Source: Odoribacteraceae bacterium
GTDB lineage: Bacteria; Bacteroidota; Bacteroidia; Bacteroidales; Marinifilaceae
Reading direction: 5' to 3'
Length of the DNA stretch: 36,083 nt
NCBI GenBank assembly: GCA_031276355.1
Contig: JAISNC010000064.1
Span: forward strand, 1-36,083
Under the pieces are notes generated by a model that did not search any database, was not told where the DNA came from, and saw only the letters and a program-made list of their open reading frames with translations. This document shows, in pieces, positions 27,194-34,668 of the stretch; position 1 is the stretch's first letter; every line of letters begins with the position of its first letter. The translations under genes were made by a program, and so were the position numbers.

Positions 27194-28621
27194 TTAACGG
27201 GTCGTGCCCGCCCCCTCCTCGAACCAATCCTCCCTGGAATTAACGAGAAAGAGCCGCTCGCGGGCACGGGTGAACGCGGTATAAAGCCAACGCCAGTACT
27301 CGTCGTCGGGAGCCTCCTCGCCGGCCCGGCCGGGGTCCAGGAAGACGGTGTTCCATTGTCCTCCTTGTGCCTTGTGCCCGGTGATCGCGTACGCGAACTT
27401 GATTTGCAAGGCGTTGAAAAACTCGTTCTCCAGGATCTTCTCGTGGCGTTTCCGGCGAGAGGGTTCTGTCGCGTAATCTTGCCCGACCAGGGTATAGAGG
27501 CGTTTGTGATCCTCGGCACCCAGGGCCGGTTGCTCCGCGGTCAACGTGTCGAGCATGACCCACGCGTCGATCTCCCCCGTGCGCCCGGGCATTTGCAGGC
27601 ATGCCCGGGCGAAACGAAACCCGTATACCTCCTTGTGTTTGCCAACCCGCGTTACCGTGGCGATCTCCCCGTTGGCGATGAAGTCGACTTTCTCGTGTTT
27701 GCCAACCCAGAAGTAGTTATTTTTCACGATCATCACCCTGTCCCCGCCGCCGAGGGCCTCCTCCCGGTAGAGAAGACGCCCCCGGATGCCGGCGTTGAAA
27801 CGGTTGGCCTGCCGGTTGGAACGACAGATGACCATCGTCTCCTCGTCGCCGACCGTGTCGTAACTCCGTTCCAGCTCCTCCAGGAATTCCCCGCCCGTGA
27901 TTCGCTTGACGTCGGGGAATCCCTCCGCGTGCAGCCGCGGTGATCCCCCTCGCCCGATCCTGTCCCGGATCCGGGTGGCGTTGTAGAGGATGCCGGAACG
28001 CTCCGCCTGGCGCGTCACCTCCGTTAAGTTTGCCTCGTGCACCTCCACGCCATAATAACGGCATAGAAAATCACCGTCAAGGGCTTGGCTCAGGCACGTG
28101 CCGACGGGAGGCAACTGCGCGTCGTCCCCGATGAATACCACCCGGTTGCCGCGCCCGTTGTAAACGTACCGGAACAGATCGTCCAGCAATGAACCGCTCC
28201 CGAAGATGGAGCCGCTACTCCCCTCCCCGATCATCGAGGCCTCGTCCACGAAAAACAGGGTGTTGCTGCTCGTGTTGAACCCCAGGTCAAAAAGATCGCT
28301 CCCTTCCCGCGTCATCCTCTGGCGATAGATCTTTTTATGAACGGTAAATGCCGGTATTCCCGCGTAGGCCGAAGAGACTTTCGCCGCTCGTCCCGTCGGG
28401 GCTAACAGGACAACCCGGTATTGGAATTGCAGTAACGTGTTCACGATCGCGGCGACCAAGGAACTCTTTCCCGTGCCGGCATACCCTTTTAGCAGGAAGA
28501 GGGTTTCTTTTTGATCCTGGAAAAAAAAGGCGACAAAACGTTCTACCGCCTCCCGTTGCGAGCGGGTGTACTCGAACCCGAACCTTTCCGATAAAACCCG
28601 CTTAAAATATTCATGTACCAT
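27194..28621 (-). CDS. SF1B ATP-dependent helicase (RecD/Pif1-like)
   Basis: A 475-residue helicase. Motif I/Walker A is GYAGTGKSS (46-54), preceded by a Q-type TRSQREAVERF. Motif Ia is APTGRAAKVSS, motif II/Walker B is FFVDEASM (with DEAS at 126-129), motif III is GDDAQLPPVG (165-174), and the C-terminal UvrD_C_2-type part has AITGHKAQGGQW and YTAFTRARERL. These indicate 5'-3' DNA unwinding. The protein lacks the N-terminal RecD2 extension, so it is the short form often called ATP-binding domain-containing protein in Bacteroidota. No RecB or RecC partner is nearby. It is divergent from DUF3822. A DNA-repair or replication role is likely. Confidence 0.92.
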   Translation of the reverse strand: MVHEYFKRVLSERFGFEYTRSQREAVERFVAFFFQDQKETLFLLKGYAGTGKSSLVAAIVNTLLQFQYRVVLLAPTGRAAKVSSAYAGIPAFTVHKKIYRQRMTREGSDLFDLGFNTSSNTLFFVDEASMIGEGSSGSIFGSGSLLDDLFRYVYNGRGNRVVFIGDDAQLPPVGTCLSQALDGDFLCRYYGVEVHEANLTEVTRQAERSGILYNATRIRDRIGRGGSPRLHAEGFPDVKRITGGEFLEELERSYDTVGDEETMVICRSNRQANRFNAGIRGRLLYREEALGGGDRVMIVKNNYFWVGKHEKVDFIANGEIATVTRVGKHKEVYGFRFARACLQMPGRTGEIDAWVMLDTLTAEQPALGAEDHKRLYTLVGQDYATEPSRRKRHEKILENEFFNALQIKFAYAITGHKAQGGQWNTVFLDPGRAGEEAPDDEYWRWLYTAFTRARERLFLVNSREDWFEEGAGTTR

Positions 28622-28643
28622 CGTTGATTGAATCTTTTTTCCT

Positions 28644-28651
28644 TACCTTTG
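28644..28651 (+). promoter_or_regulatory. Candidate -7 element (TACCTTTG) for DUF3822-rsmD
   Basis: TACCTTTG fits the consensus. TTG at 28624-28626 lies 17 bases upstream, slightly short of the usual spacing. The leader to the ATG at 28759 would be about 100 bases. It lies in the divergent gap between the helicase and DUF3822. Confidence 0.5.
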
Positions 28652-28758
28652 TCCATTGTACGTGGAGCATACGCGGGAGTCCTCGCTTGTTACCCGCCAA
28701 AAAGCCGCGTAAAAGTAACGAAAGACGGGAAGATTCCCTTTGATTAAGCAACTATTCT

Positions 28759-29601
28759 ATGCGCCGTATTCATCATTTCACGGGGAGACCGGTTGAACCA
28801 CCCTCCCTTGAGTATACCCTCTCCATCTACCACGAGATGGATGGATATTCATTTTGCGTCCATGATGAGAAAGGGGAGCTGGAGACCTTTGCCCACGAGT
28901 CTTTCGAGGAGGACGCGCCGGGCATGTGGCTTGCTTGTCTGCAAAAGGCCATTGCCGCCGAGCCGTTGCTTGCTCGTGTTTATAAAAGAGTGGTCGTCAC
29001 GTCGTGCTGTCGCGAGAAGATGTTACTCCCCGATCGCTTTTTTAAAGAGGAACACCTGTCGCTCTTGTGGTCGTTTTACCGTGAAACCGGGTCGAGCGGT
29101 CGCTTCTTGCACCATCGCGTCGGGGAGTGGGGCGCGTGCGTGGTGAGCCCGTTACCCTCCAGGGTAGAGCAACTGTTTCGAGAATTGCAGCCGGCCACGT
29201 TCTTTCTCCCCGATGGAGCATCGCTCGTTCGGCTTGCCCTCTGGGCGTGCACGGATGACCGCGACTACCTGCTCGCCGATATCCACGGCGATTACTTCGA
29301 CCTGTTGTTGGTACACGACCGGCGCCTGCTTCTGTTCAATACGTTTTATTATGAAACGGGGGATGACATACTTTATTTTATGCTCAACGCGTCGCGAGGT
29401 TGTCACTTGGACGAGCAACGGTCACGCTTGATCCTCACGGGCCGCGTCTCTCCACGGGGCGAACTGCACGGCTCTCTCTCGCGTTACTGGCCATCCCCTC
29501 TTCTTGTCACGGAACCGGCGTTGAATACCCTCGCGCGAGATCCGGCGTTCAATACCTCCCCGTTCGTTCACTTGTTAAACCTGCACACGTGCGAATCATA
29601 A
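28759..29601 (+). CDS. DUF3822 family protein
   Basis: A 280-residue protein of the Bacteroidota family DUF3822. Features I recognise are the opening LEYTLSIYHEMDGYSFCVHD, the centre YLLADIHGDYFDLLLVHDRR, then LLLFNTFYYETGDDILYFML and a C-terminal ILTGRVSPRG. The layout (a strand-rich first half, then a second half with an ADIHGDYFDL-type phosphate-loop-like strand) resembles the actin/hexokinase-like ATPase fold, but no catalytic role is established. It overlaps rsmD by 13 bases, an arrangement that as far as I recall is common in Bacteroidota, suggesting translational coupling and a linked role in rRNA modification or ribosome assembly. Confidence 0.88.
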   Translation: MRRIHHFTGRPVEPPSLEYTLSIYHEMDGYSFCVHDEKGELETFAHESFEEDAPGMWLACLQKAIAAEPLLARVYKRVVVTSCCREKMLLPDRFFKEEHLSLLWSFYRETGSSGRFLHHRVGEWGACVVSPLPSRVEQLFRELQPATFFLPDGASLVRLALWACTDDRDYLLADIHGDYFDLLLVHDRRLLLFNTFYYETGDDILYFMLNASRGCHLDEQRSRLILTGRVSPRGELHGSLSRYWPSPLLVTEPALNTLARDPAFNTSPFVHLLNLHTCES

Positions 29602-30158
29602 GCGGCACTCACCGGGGAAGGCGGATTTTGCCGGATAAGCGTTTCAAGGCACGTCCCACGACGGATTTCGCCAAGGAAAATTTATTCAATCTCCTGCATC
29701 ACCTCGTCGGGATCGAGGGTACCTGCGTGCTGGATCTATTTTCCGGGACGGGCGGCATTAGTTACGAGTTCGCCTCCCGCGGGGCTAGCAAAATCATTGC
29801 CGTCGAGTCCGATTATCACCATTTCGCCTTCATCAAGCATACCGCCATCGACCTGGGATTTACAGCTATCAAAGTGTACAAGACCGACGCGTTTTTCGCT
29901 TGCACGAAACTAAAAGATACTCCTTTTGACATTATATTTGCCGATCCCCCGTATGACTTACCGCGGTTGCTTGATTTGCCGGGAGCCATCTTTGACAATC
30001 ACCTCTTGGCCCCGGGAGGGATCGTTATCATCGAGCACCCCGGGAGTGTTGACTTCACCACCGACCCCCGTTTCTCTTCCCACAGGCAGTACGGGAGCGT
30101 GAATTTCTCCTTTTTTCAAGAGAAAATACCGAAAAACAGCGACACGCGCGCAACGTAA
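29589..30158 (+). CDS. rsmD: 16S rRNA (guanine(966)-N(2))-methyltransferase RsmD
   Basis: A 189-residue SAM-dependent methyltransferase. The SAM-binding motif LDLFSGTGGISYEFASRG carries D49 and the GTGG loop, and the catalytic motif DPPY is at 119-122 (FADPPYDLP). The enzyme methylates G966 in the small-subunit rRNA. I chose GTG 29589, which starts VRIISGTHRGRRI and matches the family start; the longer upstream frame would read through most of DUF3822. The gene overlaps the DUF3822 stop by 13 bases, so the pair is probably translationally coupled. The helicase gene is divergent on the far side. Confidence 0.92.
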   Translation: MRIISGTHRGRRILPDKRFKARPTTDFAKENLFNLLHHLVGIEGTCVLDLFSGTGGISYEFASRGASKIIAVESDYHHFAFIKHTAIDLGFTAIKVYKTDAFFACTKLKDTPFDIIFADPPYDLPRLLDLPGAIFDNHLLAPGGIVIIEHPGSVDFTTDPRFSSHRQYGSVNFSFFQEKIPKNSDTRAT

Positions 30159-30200
30159 TCTAACATCCCTCATCTACTCTATGCAAAAACATTTTTCATC

Positions 30201-30902
30201 ATGAAGCCTTTTCGAAAACACCCGGTAGCCCACGTATGCCTCTTGTGTGTGATCTGCGCGTGCGTCATCTCCTGCGTTGACGACCGTCATTCCGGTTACG
30301 AGAAGTTTTTCTTGGCATACGGCACCGTGGAGCGTGTCTCCAAGCAAGACCTTTTCATCGTGCTGGACGACAACGATACCACGTTACAGGTCTCCGAATC
30401 CGCCGTGTCCCTCGATTTTTTCAAGGAGGAGATGCGCCTCATCGTCGATTACTCCATCCTGGAGGAGGCTGCTCCCGGGCAGTCGTTTCACTACCGCGTA
30501 CGGCTTAACCAGGCCAAGGAGATCCCGACGGTGGAGATCGATAGTTCCGGGGAGACCCTGGGCCGCGACCCGGTCACGGTCGAGAATTACTGGCTTGCGC
30601 GCGGTTTCCTGACGTTCAAGTACCGTGTCCGCGGGACATCGTTCAAACATGCCGTCAATCTCACCCTCCTGCCTCGCGCGAGTACCGGTGATGAACAGAA
30701 CGAGGATATTGCTTACCTCGAATTACATCACGATGCACTCAACGATCCGAACAAGGAGGCGTTAACAGAGATCGTCTCGTTCCCCCTGTACAAGGTTTTC
30801 CCGGATACCGTCGAACCGGTAAAGTTGCGTATTTCCTATAACGACGCTGAAAAAGAGGGGGATAAAACGACGGTCGAGATCACCTATTATCCGCGGAAAT
30901 AG
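30201..30902 (+). CDS. NigD-like lipoprotein
   Basis: A 233-residue lipoprotein with signal peptide and lipobox ending VIS-C25 (CVDDRHSGYEKFF). Residues about 35-100 form an OB-like domain (FFLAYGTVERVSKQDLFIVL; LRLIVDYSILEE-type segment) and about 125-233 a beta-sandwich (ENYWLARGFLTFKYRV; AYLELHHDALNDPNKE; LRISYNDAEKEG). This two-domain plan is that of the NigD family, common in Bacteroidales and named from a bacteriocin-associated locus; a real immunity role is not shown for most members. No bacteriocin gene is visible nearby. It sits between rsmD and a tRNA pair. The family call is fairly sure, the function not. Confidence 0.85.
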   Translation: MKPFRKHPVAHVCLLCVICACVISCVDDRHSGYEKFFLAYGTVERVSKQDLFIVLDDNDTTLQVSESAVSLDFFKEEMRLIVDYSILEEAAPGQSFHYRVRLNQAKEIPTVEIDSSGETLGRDPVTVENYWLARGFLTFKYRVRGTSFKHAVNLTLLPRASTGDEQNEDIAYLELHHDALNDPNKEALTEIVSFPLYKVFPDTVEPVKLRISYNDAEKEGDKTTVEITYYPRK

Positions 30903-30928
30903 CCGGTTGATTATTTTTCGCGTTTTTG

Positions 30929-30959
30929 TTTGGGAATTCGGGAAAACGGCCTACCTTCG
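30929..30959 (+). promoter_or_regulatory. Promoter of tRNA-Tyr
   Basis: TTTG at 30929-30932 and TACCTTCG at 30952-30959 are 19 bases apart. TAnnTTCG is a common variant of the Bacteroidota -7 element. The start would be near 30966, about 30 bases before the tRNA. Confidence 0.65.
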
Positions 30960-30995
30960 CGTTCGCTTCGCACGGGCGATGTTCTTGAAAATAAT

Positions 30996-31077
30996 GGGCA
31001 GTTACCAGAGTGGACAAATGGGGCTGACTGTAACTCAGCTGGCTACGCCTTCGGTGGTTCGAATCCATCACTGCCCA
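30996..31077 (+). tRNA. tRNA-Tyr (anticodon GTA)
   Basis: An 82-base class II tRNA. The acceptor stem GGGCAGT (30996-31002) pairs with ACTGCCC (31070-31076), with discriminator A at 31077. The anticodon stem GCTGA/TCAGC encloses CTGTAAC with anticodon GTA. A long variable arm (CTACGCCTTCGG region) is followed by a T arm with loop TTCGAAT. No encoded CCA. A minus-strand open frame over this region (30880-31071) is an artefact of the tRNA. Confidence 0.95.
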
Positions 31078-31084
31078 CGCGTTG

Positions 31085-31118
31085 AAAACGACAGGTCGAG
31101 CACGTCGCCTGTCGTTTT
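31085..31118 (+). terminator. Hairpin between tRNA-Tyr and tRNA-Gly
   Basis: AAAACGACAGG at 31085-31095 pairs with CCTGTCGTTTT at 31108-31118, a perfect 11-base stem ending in a 4-base T run. It could terminate the tRNA-Tyr transcript or mark RNA processing. No separate promoter for tRNA-Gly is seen in the 14 bases that follow. Confidence 0.6.
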
Positions 31119-31132
31119 ACAATAACACGAAC

Positions 31133-31205
31133 GCGGAAATAGCTCAGTCGATAGAGCACTAGCCTTCCAAGCTGGGGGTCGCGGGTTTGAGTCCCGTTTT
31201 CCGCT
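31133..31205 (+). tRNA. tRNA-Gly (anticodon TCC)
   Basis: The acceptor GCGGAAA (31133-31139) pairs with TTTCCGC (31198-31204), with discriminator T at 31205. The D arm is AGCTCAGTCGATAGAGC, the anticodon stem CTAGC/GCTGG with loop CTTCCAA gives TCC, and the T arm is CGGG-TTTGAGT-CCCG with one more pair. It reads GGA and, by wobble, GGG. A tRNA-Tyr/tRNA-Gly pair is a familiar bacterial cluster, although here it is separated from tuf. Confidence 0.95.
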
Positions 31206-31247
31206 CTGATGAAATGGTTGTCATGACACCGTGGTACAGCCGGTTAG

Positions 31248-31277
31248 AAGCCTTCTTTAAAAGAAAGAGGGCTTTTG
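31248..31277 (+). terminator. Hairpin terminator after tRNA-Gly
   Basis: An 11-pair stem (one G-T pair) joins 31248-31258 (AAGCCTTCTTT) to 31264-31274 (AAAGAGGGCTT) around a 5-base loop, followed by a short T tract. It is suitably placed to end the tRNA transcript. Confidence 0.6.
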
Positions 31278-31344
31278 TCTTGGAAGGGGATGAACGGGAT
31301 TTTTTCTTTACTTTCGCGAAAACATTCACAAATAATTTACAGTC

Positions 31345-32811
31345 ATGGCAACATTGAACACGACTCGATGCCTGCTCCTGGCAACATTCACCATCTTGTT
31401 ATTCGCATCTTGCACGACAAGGGAGGGGGAGTTGAGATGCAAGCGGACTGTCATCGCGGGGAAAGTAGAAAACATCCCCGGGACGTCAACGATCCTGCTG
31501 GTTAATTTGTGCGACCCGTTGAGCGAGAGACATCGATTCGTGCAAGACGTGACAACTTCGGGCGGGACATTTCACGTGGCCCACGACTACCCCTTTGCTC
31601 AAAACCTGATCCTGCAGTACGACCAAGCCTCCATCAACGTGTACATCGTCCCGGGCGACTCGGTGTTCATCACGATTGACGCCGCGAAACTCCACCAACA
31701 CCCGGACGATGCGATCGCGTTCTCAGGAGATAACGCGCGCGTCAACGAGCAACTCTTCCGCTGGACGAGTTATGCCTCCACGTTGCCGATCCCGGATTTT
31801 AACCCGGCGGCTACCCCTGACGTCTACCTGGCGAGCATCAAACAATGTTTTAGTGCCATGCAAGACACCATCGCCGCGTACGCCCGGCGTGAAAAGACAA
31901 GCGATTTCGTGCGACAATGGGCCTTTATCGATTACAAGTTCAGGGTAGCCAACACGCTCCTGGCTTACGCCGACAAGGCCAGCCGGTGGAGCGTCTTTAC
32001 CGACCCGCTATTTGATGTATACAACGAACAAAACTTCCAGAGCATGTTTTTCCAGTATCACTTGATCGCTTGCGTCAACGCGCTGGTGGCTGGTAACGAG
32101 GAGCTCCAGGCATCGCTCGCGCGGGAAGAATATGGCGGTGCGCTCCGTGCCGTTATCAACGAGTTGTCGGGGAAAACACCGGAAGGCACCGTCCGGGATA
32201 TGCTCCTCTACTTGTTTGCCCACAAGCTTATCAATAAAACCCCGGGGTTGTACGATTCGACAAGCTGGGATTTTTTTTCGCGCCCCCTCTTCAACGAAAA
32301 GATAGCATCCCTTGCCCGGGAAAAGTTAGCCGGGGAGAGCGAGGCACTACCGCTCGCCGGAACGGTGAAGGGCTTTGCCCGTCTTGACGTGCAGGATCGG
32401 CGTGTTACCCCGCTGCCGGGCATCGATCTAATCCCCTACCTGCTTGAACGTCATAAAAACAAGGTGCTCTACGCGGATGTCTGGGCGACGTGGTGCGCCC
32501 CCTGCATAGAGGAGATGAAATACATGCCCGCTTTACACGACCATTTCGCGGGGAAAGGCGTCGTTTTCATCGCTATCTGTTTAAACTCGACAGCCGAGGA
32601 GTGGACGAAAACGGTCTATAAAGAGGCGATCCCCGGCGAGCACTATTATTTAGACGAGGACGCGTCGAAAGCTTTTCTGGGGGCGAACGACATCAGCGGG
32701 TTTCCCACGTATATGCTGATCGACAAGGAGGGCAAGTCACGCGGGCCGGTCGCGAGGCCATCGAACACGCGGGCCGTCATTAAACAAATAGAGACTCGCC
32801 TTCGGGAGTAG
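31345..32811 (+). CDS. Thioredoxin-fold (TlpA/ResA-like) lipoprotein
   Basis: A 488-residue exported protein. Signal peptide and lipobox LFAS-C23. Residues about 35-125 form a beta-rich N-terminal domain of the DUF4369 kind (TVIAGKVENIPGTSTILLVN, ending in VPGDSVFITID); a helical linker follows; about 350-488 is a thioredoxin domain with the redox motif W383-C-A-P-C387 in DVWATWCAPCIEEMKYMPAL and the cis-proline segment SGFPTYMLIDKEG. Both cysteines are present, so a periplasmic disulfide reductase role is likely. Proteins of this plan are numerous in Bacteroidota and often of unknown target. The ATG is preceded by a TACTTTCG-like element at 31309-31316. It stands alone. Confidence 0.9.
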   Translation: MATLNTTRCLLLATFTILLFASCTTREGELRCKRTVIAGKVENIPGTSTILLVNLCDPLSERHRFVQDVTTSGGTFHVAHDYPFAQNLILQYDQASINVYIVPGDSVFITIDAAKLHQHPDDAIAFSGDNARVNEQLFRWTSYASTLPIPDFNPAATPDVYLASIKQCFSAMQDTIAAYARREKTSDFVRQWAFIDYKFRVANTLLAYADKASRWSVFTDPLFDVYNEQNFQSMFFQYHLIACVNALVAGNEELQASLAREEYGGALRAVINELSGKTPEGTVRDMLLYLFAHKLINKTPGLYDSTSWDFFSRPLFNEKIASLAREKLAGESEALPLAGTVKGFARLDVQDRRVTPLPGIDLIPYLLERHKNKVLYADVWATWCAPCIEEMKYMPALHDHFAGKGVVFIAICLNSTAEEWTKTVYKEAIPGEHYYLDEDASKAFLGANDISGFPTYMLIDKEGKSRGPVARPSNTRAVIKQIETRLRE

Positions 32812-32898
32812 GAGTTGTACCCGCTTGCAGGCACAGTTTAAACACGAGCGTTTATGCGCAGAGGCTTGTAATAAGATGGGTGGCATTTCAAATTGCCG
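32812..32898. other. Short spacer between the TlpA-like gene and the broken lipoprotein copy
   Basis: No gene or clear terminator is seen. A short imperfect inverted repeat (GGCATTTCAAATTGCC at about 32882) lies at the point where the homology of the truncated copy ends. Confidence 0.3.
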
Positions 32899-33084
32899 TT
32901 ACAACACTGTATTACCCGTCACCCCCGGGTTAAAGCCGCTTCCGTTGATCGAGAGCGTTTCCCCGAAAATGCCGATCTGCTTCTCGAGGGACGAGGTATG
33001 GAGGATGGAAGCGGGCACATCCCCGCTACAAGAAGAGAGGACGAGGAGGGCGCTTCGGAGAATAAACGAGTAGATGGTACTCAT
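32899..33084 (-). pseudogene. Truncated duplicate of the phosphodiester glycosidase lipoprotein gene
   Basis: A 61-codon frame encodes a lipoprotein signal (VLSSC19) and the start of a TIG-like domain (SLEKQIGIFGETLSINGSGF), almost the same as the first 61 codons of the intact gene at 34586. Counting by eye, the region 32901-33166 aligns without gaps to 34403-34668 with about 18 differences. The homology stops within two bases of the TAA at 32901-32899, so the coding part is cut off exactly there. The remaining 300 codons, including the catalytic domain, are missing. It could still be made as a short lipoprotein, but a broken paralogue is more likely. Confidence 0.8.
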
Positions 33085-33166
33085 GGTGTCCTAATAATGA
33101 ATTTTTGATGTAACTGTAACACGTTATTTTGATATTATCAAGTAAACAGATCGTTGAAATTATTTA
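33085..33166 (-). promoter_or_regulatory. Duplicated leader of the truncated copy
   Basis: This leader matches 34587-34668 with about one difference in 82 bases by my alignment, against about 17 in the 186-base coding part. It contains TGTAACTGTAAC, a tandem pair of TGTAAC hexamers, and no clear TAnnTTTG element. The conservation suggests that a promoter or RNA element in this leader is kept. Confidence 0.5.
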
Positions 33167-33171
33167 GTCAG

Positions 33172-33366
33172 TCCTTATTAACTCCTTTTTCAAGCCGCGA
33201 CACGACAAAAATCTTGTGGAAAAAACAGGCGAAAAATAATCCACGGGTAATTTGCCTAACATGATTTTCCGCTTTTTATGGCGTGAACTTACAAAAACCG
33301 GTTGAAAATGCCAAATCTTTTACAATTATTTTATTGATATCCAATAAAATGATGTCTTAATAAGGA
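33172..33366. repeat. Possible short A/T-rich element bounded by inverted repeats
   Basis: TCCTTATTAA at 33172-33181 and TTAATAAGGA at 33357-33366 are exact inverse copies (10 bases), enclosing about 195 A/T-rich bases that include a perfect 9-pair hairpin (ATTTTATTG at 33328-33336 with CAATAAAAT at 33342-33350). It has no frame of note. It begins six bases after the end of the duplicated leader. It could be a miniature element or simply regulatory structure. Confidence 0.35.
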
Positions 33367-33482
33367 GTGGCTATTTATCCGGCAAGACCATGCGCCGCCA
33401 CGCTCGTATTTTGACGCTTCGGGCTTCCCTGTCCTGGACGTTGGTGTTTTTTTAGTTCCTCGAGCAAGGTGGAGTACCTTTT

Positions 33483-34586
33483 TTACTTGATGTATATAAC
33501 ACTCCCCACGCTCCTCTCGCCCGCGTGATTAAACGTGCCGTTATCACAAGGATAATTCACGACTCCGGACTCTCCGCGATCTTTAACATACATGGTAGTG
33601 GAACCTCCCCCGTCAAGATTCATGGCATCTACCGCGCCCAAAACACGCATAAGAAATGCCAGATCCCGCGTCGATAACCCGACGGCAACATCCGGAAAAC
33701 GGCCGTCAACGGTGATCATCAGGATCTTGTCTGTCGCCGTACGTCCAATTGCCGTGCGCGGGTGAGTCTCCGTGTAATGGGTCTCGAGGCCTTGAGGAAG
33801 GATCTCGGAAGCGGAAAGGAGGAGGGGACCGCACGCTAAAAGGGTGGTGCCGGGGAAAACCCGGGCACTGACGTTACTGTTGTCTAACTTGAAAAAACGG
33901 ATGATGTTATTTTCCTCCAAGCTCAAGAGCGCATCGACATAAGTCATGTAATCGCGGCCGGTCGTGATGACTTCACCATCGATCCGCAAGTAATCGGCGG
34001 GGCCTGTCGCGTTGAAGTACCCCGCGTTGATCCCGGCGATGGCTCCTTCCTCTACACACAGGTCACTGCTTTTCTTCACGCCCCCGGTGGTGTACGCGAT
34101 TCCTATCCTCGTGGAGGCAGAGGGGGTTATTTCCAACACGTTCACGGAACGCGGGGCATCGAAAAGACGGAAGCGGGCAGAGCGCCACGTGACATCTTCC
34201 CGGATCGTTTCACGTTGCCACTCGGCCGTGACAATCGCGATGGAGTCGCAGGCGGGGAGATCGTACTTGAAGACGAGACTATTGGAAACCTCTCTTCGTT
34301 CATTCATGACACGCACGTCCGCGCTGTCCGTGTAATTGTACGGCACGATGACTTCCAGGCGGGTGGGGACGGCATGAACGACTTCGGCCTTTCGAGTACC
34401 GAACAACACTGTATTACCCGCCACTCCCGGGCTAAAACCGCTTCCGTTGATCGAGAGCGTTTCCCCGAAGACACCGATCTGCTTCTCGAGGGACGAGATA
34501 TGAAGGATGGAAGTGGGTGCATTCCCGCCACAAGAAGCGAGGACGAGGAGGGCGCTTTGGAGAATAAACGAGTAGATGGTATTCAT
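33483..34586 (-). CDS. Phosphodiester glycosidase (NAGPA-like) lipoprotein with TIG domain
   Basis: A 367-residue exported protein with lipobox LAS-C19. About 25-110 is an IPT/TIG immunoglobulin-like domain (SLEKQIGVFGETLSINGSGF, then EVIVPYNYTDSADVRVMN). About 150-367 is a phosphodiester glycosidase domain of the NAGPA/DUF2233 type: the signatures AGINAGYFNATGPADY, HPRTAIGRTATDKILMITVD, NLDGGGST (323-330) and a closing ERSVGSVIYIK. Relatives cleave N-acetylglucosamine phosphodiesters; the substrate here is unknown but is likely a surface glycan or phosphoglycan. TIG-NAGPA lipoproteins are known in Bacteroidales. A truncated copy lies downstream on the same strand. Its leader is very well conserved between the copies. 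Confidence 0.9.
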   Translation of the reverse strand: MNTIYSFILQSALLVLASCGGNAPTSILHISSLEKQIGVFGETLSINGSGFSPGVAGNTVLFGTRKAEVVHAVPTRLEVIVPYNYTDSADVRVMNERREVSNSLVFKYDLPACDSIAIVTAEWQRETIREDVTWRSARFRLFDAPRSVNVLEITPSASTRIGIAYTTGGVKKSSDLCVEEGAIAGINAGYFNATGPADYLRIDGEVITTGRDYMTYVDALLSLEENNIIRFFKLDNSNVSARVFPGTTLLACGPLLLSASEILPQGLETHYTETHPRTAIGRTATDKILMITVDGRFPDVAVGLSTRDLAFLMRVLGAVDAMNLDGGGSTTMYVKDRGESGVVNYPCDNGTFNHAGERSVGSVIYIK

Positions 34587-34668
34587 GGTGTCCTAATAAT
34601 GAATTTTTGATGTAACTGTAACACGTTATTTTGATGTTATCAAGTAAACAGATCGTTGAAATTATTTA
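34587..34668 (-). promoter_or_regulatory. Conserved leader of the phosphodiester glycosidase gene
   Basis: This is the counterpart of 33085-33166, including the tandem TGTAAC hexamers read on the plus strand. Homology stops at 34668, exactly at the stop codon of the small upstream frame, so this boundary marks the edge of the duplicated unit. Confidence 0.5.

Noticed and set aside
25594-27519. 641-codon minus-strand frame
   Set aside because: It is antisense to the intact phospho-sugar mutase and arises from the GC-rich codon pattern; no recognisable domain.
30880-31071. Minus-strand open frame of 63 codons
   Set aside because: It overlaps the tRNA-Tyr gene almost completely; the protein is the familiar translation artefact of a tRNA.
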